From contig NZ_AKGD01000001.1 in NCBI RefSeq assembly GCF_000271305.1, positions 558,001-622,000 on the forward strand: 64,000 bases of DNA, in the 5' to 3' direction. Position numbers and translations under genes: made by a program. Positions 54,194 through 62,433 of the stretch are shown in pieces (positions within the stretch are counted from its first letter, which is position 1; each line of letters starts with the position of its first letter). This stretch comes from Hydrocarboniphaga effusa AP103. Lineage in GTDB: Bacteria > Pseudomonadota > Gammaproteobacteria > Nevskiales > Nevskiaceae. The notes below the pieces were generated by a model. It did no database searches. It was not told the origin of the DNA and saw nothing but the letters and a program-made list of their open reading frames with translations.

Positions 54194-55078
54194 CTATTCG
54201 GACTCGTAGCCGAACTGGCGCAAGGCTTTGGGATCGTCGCTCCAGTTCTCCTTGACCTTGCACCAGAGCTGCAGGAACACCTTGTCGCCGGTGAGGTATT
54301 CGAGCTCCTTGCGCGCGGCGGTGCCGACGCGCTTGAGCGTGGTGCCTTCCTCGCCGATCACGATCTTCTTCTGTCCGTCGCGCTCGACCCAGATGGTCGC
54401 CGCGATGCGGCGCAGCTTGCCTTCGATCTGGTAGCGGTCGATCGACACCGTCAGCGCGTACGGCAGCTCCTGATGCAGCGTGCGCACGAGCTTCTCGCGC
54501 ACGATCTCGGAGGCTTCGAAGGCATTGTCGTAGCCGACGATCATGTCTTCCGGATACAGCGGCGGGCCTTCCGGCAGGCGATCGAACAGCTCCTTCACGA
54601 GCGGCTTGAGGTTGCTACCGCGCGTCGCCGAGATCGGCACCACGAAGGCGAAATCACGCAGCGCACCGAGCTTTTCGAGCTGCGGAAACAGGTCTTCCTT
54701 GTTCTCGACGCGATCGACCTTGTTGACGAGCAGGCCGACCGGAACCGTGACGTCCTTGAGCCGATCGAGCACGGCCTGGTCTTCGTCGCGGAAGCTGCCG
54801 GCCTCGACCACGAACAGCACGAGGTCGACGTCGTGGATCGCGCCGGCCGCCGCCTGGTTCATGAGCTTGTTGAGCGCCTTCTTCTCTCCGCGATGCAAGC
54901 CCGGCGTGTCGACGAAGACGATCTGCCCGCGCTCCTCGTGCAGCACGCCCTGGATGCGGTGGCGCGTGGTCTGCGGCTTGTGCGAGACGATGCTGACCTT
55001 GCGGCCGATCAGCGCGTTGAGCAACGAGGACTTGCCCACGTTGGGCCGGCCGATGATGGTGACGATGCCGCTTTGCAT
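54194..55078 (-). CDS. era: GTPase Era
   Basis: This 294-residue essential GTPase helps mature 16S rRNA and the 30S subunit. G1 is GRPNVGKSS, G3 DTPGL, G4 NKVD and the C-terminal KH domain contains VERDGQKKIVIGEEGTTLK. The ATG at 55078 places G1 eight residues in; a longer TTG start at 55108 is possible. It directly follows rnc (30 bp), the standard arrangement in which RNase III regulates the unit. Confidence 0.96.
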   Translation of the reverse strand: MQSGIVTIIGRPNVGKSSLLNALIGRKVSIVSHKPQTTRHRIQGVLHEERGQIVFVDTPGLHRGEKKALNKLMNQAAAGAIHDVDLVLFVVEAGSFRDEDQAVLDRLKDVTVPVGLLVNKVDRVENKEDLFPQLEKLGALRDFAFVVPISATRGSNLKPLVKELFDRLPEGPPLYPEDMIVGYDNAFEASEIVREKLVRTLHQELPYALTVSIDRYQIEGKLRRIAATIWVERDGQKKIVIGEEGTTLKRVGTAARKELEYLTGDKVFLQLWCKVKENWSDDPKALRQFGYESE

Positions 55079-55108
55079 GCTGTTCTGCTCGGAAATAAAA
55101 CGGTGCAA

Positions 55109-55795
55109 CTAGGTGGTCGGGACCTGCAGGCGCTGCAGCAGCAGCTCCGCGGCCTTCTGCTCGGCGCTACGCCGACTGTTGGAGAATGCTTCGGCCGTGT
55201 GCTCCATGTCGAGCAGGCGGGCGCGGACGACGAACTGCCGACGGTGCGGCGGGCCCGCCTCGGACAGCACTTCGTAGATCGGCAGCGGACGCGCGCGCGC
55301 CTGCAGCCATTCCTGCAGACGCGTCTTCGGATCCTTGAGGGTTTCCGGATCGGGCAACTGCTGCAGCAGCTTGTCGAAACATCGCAGGCAGACTTCCTTG
55401 GCCACCTCGAAACCGCCGTCGAGGTAGATCGCCCCGAGCACCGCCTCGAAGGTATCGGCGAGCACCGAATCGCGCCGCCAGCCACCGCTCTTGAGCTCGC
55501 CCTCGCCGAGCTTGATCGCATCGCCGAGTTTGAGCTCGCGCGCGAGCACGGCCAGCGAAGGCTCGCGCACGAGGCTCGCGCGCAGGCGCGACAGCGCGCC
55601 TTCCTCGGCGGTCGGACGCATGCGGAACAGGTATTCGCCGATGACGAAATTGATCAGCGCGTCGCCGAGAAACTCGAGCCGCTCGTTATTGGCGGCCGCA
55701 TGCGAGCGATGCGTGATCGCCCGGTCGAGCAGGGCCAGATCCTGGAACTCGTAGCCGAGCGCCTTTTGCAGCGGCTTGTAGGTCTTGCTCGCCAA
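55109..55795 (-). CDS. rnc: Ribonuclease III
   Basis: This 228-residue enzyme cuts double-stranded RNA such as rRNA precursors. The catalytic signature is NERLEFLGDALINF, with the second acidic cluster in DTFEAVLGAIYLDGGF. A C-terminal double-stranded-RNA-binding domain spans about 155-225. There is no ATG or GTG near the expected N-terminus; the TTG at 55795 (leading to ASKTYKPLQKALGYEF) fits the family length and lies 8 bp after the DUF4845 stop. Confidence 0.94.
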   Translation of the reverse strand: MASKTYKPLQKALGYEFQDLALLDRAITHRSHAAANNERLEFLGDALINFVIGEYLFRMRPTAEEGALSRLRASLVREPSLAVLARELKLGDAIKLGEGELKSGGWRRDSVLADTFEAVLGAIYLDGGFEVAKEVCLRCFDKLLQQLPDPETLKDPKTRLQEWLQARARPLPIYEVLSEAGPPHRRQFVVRARLLDMEHTAEAFSNSRRSAEQKAAELLLQRLQVPTT

Positions 55796-55803
55796 GACGG
55801 GGC

Positions 55804-56193
55804 TCAGCCGTCGCTGCCGGTCCCGCTGCGCAGCGGCAGGTCGTCGCTGAAATCGACGATCACGGAGATGTTGTAGAACAGGTGGGCGCGCGCCTCGTAG
55901 TCGTAGCTCATGCGGCGACCCTGGTCGTTGCGCCTGATCTTGACGTCGGTGGGCTTGAGGCCATCGATGTTCTCGATCATCCAGCGACGCTGCAGGTGCT
56001 CGCGAATCGTCATCGAATCCGCAGTCGACAGTTCCGGATCCTCGCTGACCGAATGCAGCACGCGCGCCACCTTCATCTGGTTCAGATACAGCGGCAGGCA
56101 CTTGATGACGATCAGCGCCACCAGCGCGATCAGGCCGAACACGAACAGCAGACCGATTCCGCTGAGCCCGCGCTGTGTGTTCGGTAGGCGCAT
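55804..56193 (-). CDS. DUF4845 small membrane protein
   Basis: This 129-residue protein has a short N-terminus (MRLPNTQRGLSGIG), one membrane segment (about 12-32) and a 95-residue extracytoplasmic domain. The start resembles type IV pilin-like proteins but no processing was shown for the family. It is regularly found between lepB and rnc in gammaproteobacteria, as here (10 bp after lepB, 8 bp before rnc). Its role is unknown. Confidence 0.88.
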   Translation of the reverse strand: MRLPNTQRGLSGIGLLFVFGLIALVALIVIKCLPLYLNQMKVARVLHSVSEDPELSTADSMTIREHLQRRWMIENIDGLKPTDVKIRRNDQGRRMSYDYEARAHLFYNISVIVDFSDDLPLRSGTGSDG

Positions 56194-56203
56194 TCGCCAG
56201 TCT

Positions 56204-57052
56204 TTAGTTGATCGACGAGAAGATGCGGGAGAACAGCGGCCGCTTGCTCTGCGCGTCCCAGCTCATCCAGATGAAAAAGGCGCGACCGACGAGATTCTTC
56301 TCCGGGATGGTGCCCCAGAAGCGGCTGTCCGAACTGCCGTCGCGGTTGTCGCCCATGCCGAAGTATTCGCCGGGCGGCAGCACGATTTCGTCACCCGAGC
56401 ACAGGCGCAGGTTCACGTTCGGGCCGCCGACGATGGTCGGACCACAGAGGCCGTCGGACACGCGGTTGGGATCGACCAGGATGTGATGGGAGACGTCGCC
56501 GAGATGCTCGACCATGCGATAGCGCACCGCAGTTCCGCTCGCATCGCCGCCCGAGGCGTAGACACCATCTGCTTCGAGCTTGGCGACTTCGCCGTTCACG
56601 TAAAGCGTCTTGTCGCGGTATGCGAGCTTGTCGCCCGGCACGCCGACGATGCGCTTGATGTAGTCCTGGCTCGGGTCGCCGGGCCAGCGGAACACCACCA
56701 CGTCGCCGCGCGCGGGCTCGTTGCTGCCGAAGAAGCGGTGATGGAACACCGGATCGCGCAGGCCGTAGGTGAACTTGTTGACGAGGATGAAATCGCCCTT
56801 GATCAGCGTCGGCAGCATCGACTCGGACGGAATGCGGAACGGCTCGGCGATGAACGAGCGCAGGATCAGCACGACGAAGATCACCGGGAAGAACGAGCGA
56901 CAGAAATCGATGAGCCAGCCCGGCTTGTCCTCACCACCGATGATCCCCCGACGACGGCGCGCGAGCCACAGCGTGTCGATGAGCCAGCCGATGCCCGTCA
57001 CGACCGTGAGGATGGTCAGCAACACCGCGAAATCAAAATGGACGTCCGACAT
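56204..57052 (-). CDS. lepB: Signal peptidase I
   Basis: This 282-residue inner-membrane protease removes signal peptides. Two membrane segments (about 7-29 and 51-68) precede the catalytic Ser78 in IPSESMLPTL. The general base is Lys133 in DYIKRIVGVPGD. GMGDNRDGSSDSRFWG closes the catalytic domain. The order lepA-lepB-DUF4845-rnc is intact, with 54 bp between lepA and lepB. Confidence 0.96.
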   Translation of the reverse strand: MSDVHFDFAVLLTILTVVTGIGWLIDTLWLARRRRGIIGGEDKPGWLIDFCRSFFPVIFVVLILRSFIAEPFRIPSESMLPTLIKGDFILVNKFTYGLRDPVFHHRFFGSNEPARGDVVVFRWPGDPSQDYIKRIVGVPGDKLAYRDKTLYVNGEVAKLEADGVYASGGDASGTAVRYRMVEHLGDVSHHILVDPNRVSDGLCGPTIVGGPNVNLRLCSGDEIVLPPGEYFGMGDNRDGSSDSRFWGTIPEKNLVGRAFFIWMSWDAQSKRPLFSRIFSSIN

Positions 57053-57106
57053 CTTCTCGCCCTGCTCCTTCGATCCTGATTCTGTTGTTCGACTGCCGCC
57101 GCCGAC

Positions 57107-58921
57107 CTAATCCTTGCGCTCGGACTTGCGTTCAACGCCGAGCACGGCCAGGAAGGCTTCCTGCGGAATTTCCACCGAGCCGACCTGCTTCATGCGCTTC
57201 TTGCCCTCTTTCTGCTTCTCGAGCAACTTCTTCTTGCGGCTGATATCGCCGCCGTAGCACTTGGCGATGACGTTCTTGCGCAGCGCCTTGACCGTCGAGC
57301 GCGCGATGATCTTGGCACCGATGGCCGCCTGGATCGCCACGTCGAACATCTGACGCGGGATCAGGTCCTGCATGCGCTCGCAAAGGTCGCGGCCGCGCGC
57401 GTACGCCGCATCGCGATGCACGATCGACGCCAGCGCATCGACCTTGTCGCCGTTGACGAGCACGTCGAGCTTGACCAGCGGCGCCTCCTGGAAGCGCAGG
57501 AACTCATACTCGAACGAGGCGTAGCCGCGCGAGACGCTCTTCAGGCGATCGAAGAAATCGAGCACCACCTCGGCCATCGGCATCTCGACTTCCATCTGCA
57601 CGGTGTTGCCGAGGTATTTGAGGTTGCGCTGGATGCCACGCTTTTCCATGCACAGCTGCATCACCGGGCCGACGTAGTCGGGCGGCATCAGCACGCGGCA
57701 GTTGATGATCGGCTCGCGGATGTCCTCGAACTCGCTGCCCTCGGGCAGTTCGGCCGGGTTGTCGATCTTGCGCGACTCGCCGAGCTTGTCGGTGATCTCG
57801 TAGATCACCGAGGGCGCGGTGGTGATCAGGTTGAGGTTGTATTCGCGCTCCAGGCGCTCCTGCACGATTTCCATGTGCAGCATGCCGAGAAAGCCGATGC
57901 GGAAGCCGAAGCCCAGCGCGGTGGAATTCTCGGGCTCGTACTGCAGCGCGGAGTCGTTCAGGCGCAGCTTGGAGAGCGATTCGCGGAAGTCTTCGAAATC
58001 GTCGGCGTCGATCGGGAACATGCCCGCGAACACGCGCGGCTGCACGGTCTTGAAGCCCGGCAGCTGCTCGGTGCAGGGGTTGGCCGGATCGGTCAGCGTG
58101 TCGCCGACCGGCGCGCCGAAGATGTCCTTGATGCCGGCGATGATGAAGCCGACTTCGCCGGTCTCCAGCGCATCCTTCACCACGCGCTTGGGCGTGTGCA
58201 CGCCGAGCATGGTGATTTCGTGATCCTTGCCGGTCGACATCACGCGCATCTTCTGGCCCTTGCGGATGCGGCCGTTGATGACGCGAACCAGCGAAACCAC
58301 GCCCAGATAATTGTCGAACCAGGAATCGACGATCAGAGCCTGCAGCTTGCCGTCCGGATCACCGTTCGGGGGCGGCAAGGTCGCGACCACGGCTTCGAGC
58401 ACATCGCCGACGTTGAGGCCGGTCTTGGCCGAAATGCGCAGGGCGTCGTGCGCCGGAATGCCGATGACGTCCTCGATCTCCTTGGCCACGCGCTCGGGCT
58501 CGGCATTGTTGAGGTCGACCTTGTTGAGCACCGGCAGCACTTCGAGGTTCTGCTCGAGCGCGGTGTAGCAGTTGGCCACCGACTGCGCCTCGACGCCCTG
58601 GCTGGCGTCGACGACGAGCAGCGCGCCTTCGCACGAGGCCAGCGAGCGGCTCACCTCGTAGCTGAAGTCGACGTGGCCGGGCGTATCGATCAGGTTGAGC
58701 TGATAGGTCTCGCCGTTCTTGGCCTTGTAATTGAGCGAAACCGCCTGCGCCTTGATGGTGATGCCGCGCTCGCGCTCGATCGGATTGTTGTCGAGCACCT
58801 GAGCCTGCATCTCGCGCTCCTCCAGGCCGCCGCAGAGCTGGATGAAGCGGTCGGCCAGCGTCGATTTGCCGTGGTCGATGTGCGCGATGATGCAGAAGTT
58901 GCGGATGTTCGCTTGTTTCAT
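57107..58921 (-). CDS. lepA: Elongation factor 4 (back-translocating GTPase)
   Basis: This 604-residue ribosomal GTPase has G1 [11 protein letters not shown]3 DTPGHVDF and G4 NKVDL near the N-terminus, two EF-G-like domains and the LepA-specific C-terminal domain ending in a Lys-rich segment ([18 protein letters not shown]). Start and length match the family closely. The 111-bp gap to the upstream glutaredoxin-like gene probably contains its promoter, though no clear hexamers were found. Confidence 0.97.
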   Translation of the reverse strand: MKQANIRNFCIIAHIDHGKSTLADRFIQLCGGLEEREMQAQVLDNNPIERERGITIKAQAVSLNYKAKNGETYQLNLIDTPGHVDFSYEVSRSLASCEGALLVVDASQGVEAQSVANCYTALEQNLEVLPVLNKVDLNNAEPERVAKEIEDVIGIPAHDALRISAKTGLNVGDVLEAVVATLPPPNGDPDGKLQALIVDSWFDNYLGVVSLVRVINGRIRKGQKMRVMSTGKDHEITMLGVHTPKRVVKDALETGEVGFIIAGIKDIFGAPVGDTLTDPANPCTEQLPGFKTVQPRVFAGMFPIDADDFEDFRESLSKLRLNDSALQYEPENSTALGFGFRIGFLGMLHMEIVQERLEREYNLNLITTAPSVIYEITDKLGESRKIDNPAELPEGSEFEDIREPIINCRVLMPPDYVGPVMQLCMEKRGIQRNLKYLGNTVQMEVEMPMAEVVLDFFDRLKSVSRGYASFEYEFLRFQEAPLVKLDVLVNGDKVDALASIVHRDAAYARGRDLCERMQDLIPRQMFDVAIQAAIGAKIIARSTVKALRKNVIAKCYGGDISRKKKLLEKQKEGKKRMKQVGSVEIPQEAFLAVLGVERKSERKD

Positions 58922-59032
58922 AAACCGCTGACGAAGCCCGCGGCCGCGCAGTCGGTGCGCTGGCCTCGGGAAAAGGAGAAGTGGCGCAGTATAGCGGCTT
59001 CGCAGCGAGCCCCGATGACGCCGCGATGAGGC

Positions 59033-59296
59033 TCAGGCCGCCGGCGCCGAGCGCCTGCCTTGCTGGGCCAGCCAGTCGCGGAGGGCCTCGGCGTCGAAGA
59101 AGGTGGCGCAGACCACGCTGCCGTCATCGTCGAGCAGCACCGGGATCTTGAGCCCGTAGCGGCGCTGCCAGTCCTCGCGGCTGTCGACGTCGACCTGCTC
59201 GATGGTCCAGGCCTGGTTCGGAAACCCGGCCAGCAGGGCTTCGAGCAGCTCCTCGCAGAGATGGCAGCCCGGCCGCCCGATCAACCGCAGACGCAT
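59033..59296 (-). CDS. Glutaredoxin-like thiol protein
   Basis: This 87-residue thioredoxin-fold protein has the redox motif CHLC (Cys11 and Cys14) after the first strand MRLRLIGRPG, and the cis-proline region GLKIPVLLDDDG. It fits the short glutaredoxin-like (DUF836) family. Its ATG overlaps the last base of the mucD stop, so it is translated with the protease. Its partner is unknown; a role in periplasmic stress or disulfide balance is only a guess from position. Confidence 0.82.
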   Translation of the reverse strand: MRLRLIGRPGCHLCEELLEALLAGFPNQAWTIEQVDVDSREDWQRRYGLKIPVLLDDDGSVVCATFFDAEALRDWLAQQGRRSAPAA

Positions 59297-60825
59297 CAGC
59301 GATCCGCCGCCCCGGGCACTTCGAGCGGAAGGAACGAGGGCGTGCCAGCGCGATTGACGAGCACCGGCACGGTCACGCCCGGCGTCAACAGGGCGACGAT
59401 CTCGCCGAGCCGCTGCGGCGAACTGACTTCCTGCCCCGCGATCGACTGGACAATGTCTCCGCGCCGGATGCCCGCGCGCGCGGCCGGCCCCGGAGCGACC
59501 GATTCGACGAGCACGCCGTTGCCGACCACCTGCCAGCGGCGGCGCAGTTCGTCGGGCAGCGGGCTCACGGTCAGGCCGAACTGGGCGGAGCCCGGAGCTG
59601 GCGCTTCGGGCACCGAGGCGTCGCCGCTGTCCTCGACATCGCGGTCCTGGTTCTCGAGCTCGCCGACTTCGACCTTGATCGTCACCTTGCGGCCATCGCG
59701 CTGGACTTCGAGCGGAATGACCTGGCCCGGATCGACGTTGCCGACCATCGGCGGCAGCGCGGCCGAGATCGGCAGCTCCTCGCCGTTGAAGGTCAGGATC
59801 ACGTCGCCGGCCTTGAGCCCGGCGCGCTCGGCTGGGCTGCCGGCCATCACGCGCGCCACCAGCGCGCCGACCGGGCGCTCCATGCCGAAGGTCTGGGCGA
59901 GGTTGCGATCGACTTCCTGCACCACCACGCCGAGCCAGCCGCGCGTCACGCGGCCCTTGTCCTTGAGCTGGCGCGCGACCTTGGCGGCGACGTCGATCGG
60001 GATCGAGAACGACACGCCCTGGTAGCCGCCCGACTGCGAATAGATCTGCGAATTGACGCCCACGACTTCGCCATCGAGATTGAACAGCGGCCCCCCCGAG
60101 TTGCCCGGGTTGATCGCCACGTCGGATTGCAGAAACGGAACGTACTGCTCGGAAATCAGGTTGCGGCCCTTGGCGGACACGATGCCCGCGGTCACCGAAT
60201 AATCGAAGCCGAACGGCGAGCCGATGGCGAGTACCCACTGGCCCGGACGCAGCTTGTTGGAGGCCCCGGTCTTGACCGCCGGCAGGCCCTTGGCGTCGAT
60301 CTTGAGCAGCGCAAGATCGCTGCGCTCGTCCGAGCCGACCACCTGAGCCGAGAACTGGCGCCGGTCGAGCAGGCGCACGATGACTTCCTTGGCGTCCTGG
60401 ATCACGTGGTAATTGGTCAGGATGTAGCCATCGTCCCAAAGGATGAATCCCGAACCCAGCGGCTGCGGCGCACCCGGTGCGCCCTCTTCGGGGTCGACCG
60501 CGCCTTCGCCACCTTGGCTGCTGTCGTCCTCGGGTGCGGTTTCGCCCCGATCCTGGCCGTGCTGATCGAAGAAACGCTTGAGCCAGTCGGGGGCGTTCTC
60601 GGGCGTCTCCGGGCCACCGCCGCCACCGTCCAGCGCCCCCGGTGCAGGAGCCGCCGAAATCGTGCTGATGTTGACCACCGACGGGCTGACGCGCTCGACC
60701 AGATCGGCGAAATCGGGATATCCGCCCGTCGTCGAAGGCTTCGAGCACGAGGCGACAGCGAATGCAAAAGTCGACGCGACAACGGCGTTCAGCATCCGCC
60801 GTAGGGGACGCGCGGCATCGATCAT
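59296..60825 (-). CDS. mucD: Periplasmic serine protease, DegP/MucD family
   Basis: This 509-residue HtrA-type protease and chaperone degrades misfolded periplasmic proteins. The triad is His in LTNYHVI, Asp in SDLALLKI and Ser in NPGNSGGPLF. Two PDZ domains follow (about 300-390 and 420-500). The N-terminal signal ends AVASC at residue 27, which could be a lipobox, so membrane attachment is possible. A Gly/Pro/Asp-rich insert precedes the protease domain. The gene lies 145 bp after rseA, with a terminator-like hairpin between, in the rpoE stress block. Confidence 0.93.
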   Translation of the reverse strand: MIDAARPLRRMLNAVVASTFAFAVASCSKPSTTGGYPDFADLVERVSPSVVNISTISAAPAPGALDGGGGGPETPENAPDWLKRFFDQHGQDRGETAPEDDSSQGGEGAVDPEEGAPGAPQPLGSGFILWDDGYILTNYHVIQDAKEVIVRLLDRRQFSAQVVGSDERSDLALLKIDAKGLPAVKTGASNKLRPGQWVLAIGSPFGFDYSVTAGIVSAKGRNLISEQYVPFLQSDVAINPGNSGGPLFNLDGEVVGVNSQIYSQSGGYQGVSFSIPIDVAAKVARQLKDKGRVTRGWLGVVVQEVDRNLAQTFGMERPVGALVARVMAGSPAERAGLKAGDVILTFNGEELPISAALPPMVGNVDPGQVIPLEVQRDGRKVTIKVEVGELENQDRDVEDSGDASVPEAPAPGSAQFGLTVSPLPDELRRRWQVVGNGVLVESVAPGPAARAGIRRGDIVQSIAGQEVSSPQRLGEIVALLTPGVTVPVLVNRAGTPSFLPLEVPGAADR

Positions 60826-60904
60826 GAGGCGAGGACTCCCGATTATCCGGTCGTAGCCGGATCAAATGTCAGCACATTCTAGGGGAGTGCCGGGTGAAAT
60901 GAGC

Positions 60905-60939
60905 AAAACAAGAAGCCGGGCATTGTCGCGCCCGGCTTC
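60905..60939 (-). terminator. Terminator-like hairpin between rseA and mucD
   Basis: On the minus strand GAAGCCGGGC pairs with GCCCGGCTTC around an 8-nt loop (60912-60939) and is followed by TTGTTTTGCTC. It should stop part of the rpoE-rseA transcription and leave mucD partly to its own promoter. Confidence 0.7.
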
Positions 60940-60970
60940 GGTCAAACGGTGCGTCCCAAGTCGATCAGGT

Positions 60971-61603
60971 TCAGCGCTTTTCGTTCGCCGCATCGAAGCG
61001 CACGTAACGGGCCGAATAACCCGCCGAATAACCCGCCTCGGCGGTCTGCTCGGCCAGCGCGCTGTTGCGGCTTGCGATGTAGTCGCGCAGCAGGGCGGCG
61101 TATTCTTCGTCGGCGAACGTGGGGCCGTAGTTGTCGCCGGTCAGCGACACCGCCTGCAGGCGACCGCCCATCGGGCGCACCACCACCGGATTGCTCACCC
61201 GAACATTGGCGCCGTAGGCCTCGCCTTCCTGCCCGCCTGCGGCCGGCTGGACCGTGCCGATGCCGTGCTGCGGCCCCATGAACAGCACCGCCGCTGCGCC
61301 CATCGAAGCAGCGGCAGCGAACCCGACGGCCGGCTTCCACGGCAGTTCGACCACGCGGCGACGCCAGGCCGACAGATCCACCACGCGACCGCGCGACACC
61401 GGTTCTTCGAGCCCGGCCATCACGCCCGCGCAGATGCAGATACCGGGCGCGATCGAAGCGCCGTCGGCCAGATCACGTCGCAGATGCCAGCGGCCCCATT
61501 GCTGCGCCAGCTCCGGACTGGCGTCCATCTGCCGGAGCAGACGGTCGATTTCGGCGTCGCTACATTCGCCATCGAGAAGGGCCGAGAGAGATTCGTTGGA
61601 CAT
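60971..61603 (-). CDS. rseA: Anti-sigma-E factor, RseA/MucA family
   Basis: This 210-residue regulator (from the ATG at 61603; another lies at 61612) holds RpoE at the membrane. The N-terminal binding region has MSNESLSALLDGECSDAEIDRL and QQWGRWHLRRDLADG. One membrane segment is about 104-125 (PAVGFAAAASMGAAAVLFMG region). The periplasmic tail ends in a small tandem GYSAGYSA made by a 12-bp duplication. It is in the expected place after rpoE. Confidence 0.88.
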   Translation of the reverse strand: MSNESLSALLDGECSDAEIDRLLRQMDASPELAQQWGRWHLRRDLADGASIAPGICICAGVMAGLEEPVSRGRVVDLSAWRRRVVELPWKPAVGFAAAASMGAAAVLFMGPQHGIGTVQPAAGGQEGEAYGANVRVSNPVVVRPMGGRLQAVSLTGDNYGPTFADEEYAALLRDYIASRNSALAEQTAEAGYSAGYSARYVRFDAANEKR

Positions 61604-61690
61604 CGATCGCACCTTAGCGGGATACGCTGAGTTCAGACTTGGTACAGGCTAAACCACAATACGAAGGGAAAGTTCCGGTTTGTTACAAAT

Positions 61691-61720
61691 TGTACGGACG
61701 CTTCCTGTACGGACGCTTCC
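61691..61720. repeat. Perfect 15-bp tandem duplication between rpoE and rseA
   Basis: TGTACGGACGCTTCC occurs twice in direct succession (61691-61705 and 61706-61720), 32 bp after the rpoE stop and about 90 bp before the rseA start. On the minus strand, GGAACTT, a good sigma-E -35 match, lies 14 bp downstream (61676 to 61670), but no matching -10 stands at the right distance. No hairpin is formed. Confidence 0.75.
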
Positions 61721-61751
61721 CTTGAATTCGATGACAGGCTACCCAGGCAGC

Positions 61752-62324
61752 TTAGCCGAGCAGGGGCTTCACGACCGCATCGATCGCTTCACGCGCCCGG
61801 AAGATGCGCGAGCGCACGGTTCCGATCGGGCAGTTCATGACTTCGGCGATCTCCTCGTACGAAAGCCCATCGAGCTCGCGCAGCGTGATCGCCTGGCGCA
61901 GATCGGGAGGCAGCTTGGCGATGCTCTCGGCGACCTTGCGCTTGATCTCATCGGACAGCAAGAGCGATTCGGGGGTGTCGACATCCGACAGCTGCTCGGT
62001 GTGCCCGTACTGCTCGGCATCGCCGACATCGATGTCCTGCGTCGAGGGCCGGCGGCCGCGCGCGACGATATAGTTCTTGGCGGTGTTGATGCCGATGCGA
62101 TAGAGCCAGGTGTAGAACGCGCTCTGCCCGCGGAAGCCATTGAGCGCGCGGTAGGCCTTGATGAAGGTTTCCTGGGCGACATCGGGCGCATCCGCTTCGC
62201 CGACCAGACGGCCGACCAGCTGGATGATCTTGTATTGGTACTTGCGCACCAGCAGCTCGAACGCGCGTTGATCGCCGTTCTGAGCGCGGGTTACGAGTTG
62301 TTCGTCGACTTGATCTTCGCTCAT
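61752..62324 (-). CDS. rpoE: RNA polymerase sigma factor RpoE/AlgU
   Basis: This 190-residue ECF sigma factor controls the envelope-stress response. Region 2 spans about 20-95 (DAPDVAQETFIKAYRAL, FYTWLYRIGINTAKNYIV) and region 4 about 130-185 (LPPDLRQAITLRELDGLSY, CPIGTVRSRIFRAREAI). Length and text match AlgU/RpoE. The ATG at 62324 is followed by SEDQVDEQLV. It is divergent from nadB (109 bp), as in E. coli and Pseudomonas. Confidence 0.97.
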   Translation of the reverse strand: MSEDQVDEQLVTRAQNGDQRAFELLVRKYQYKIIQLVGRLVGEADAPDVAQETFIKAYRALNGFRGQSAFYTWLYRIGINTAKNYIVARGRRPSTQDIDVGDAEQYGHTEQLSDVDTPESLLLSDEIKRKVAESIAKLPPDLRQAITLRELDGLSYEEIAEVMNCPIGTVRSRIFRAREAIDAVVKPLLG

Positions 62325-62433
62325 CGCGGCCGTGTGGCCTTTTCGCCCTGGGTTGTCGTCAGCCGCTACACTTCGGTGCACGGATGACCGCGCCCGCCCT
62401 GCGCGGCATGACAAGCGTAACAGTCTAACCCGC

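Noticed and set aside
61649..61676. A sigma-E promoter for rseA from GGAACTT.
   Set aside because: At 15-17 bp spacing the sequence is GTTTAG-like; the TCTGA seen further on lies about 32 bp away, too far.
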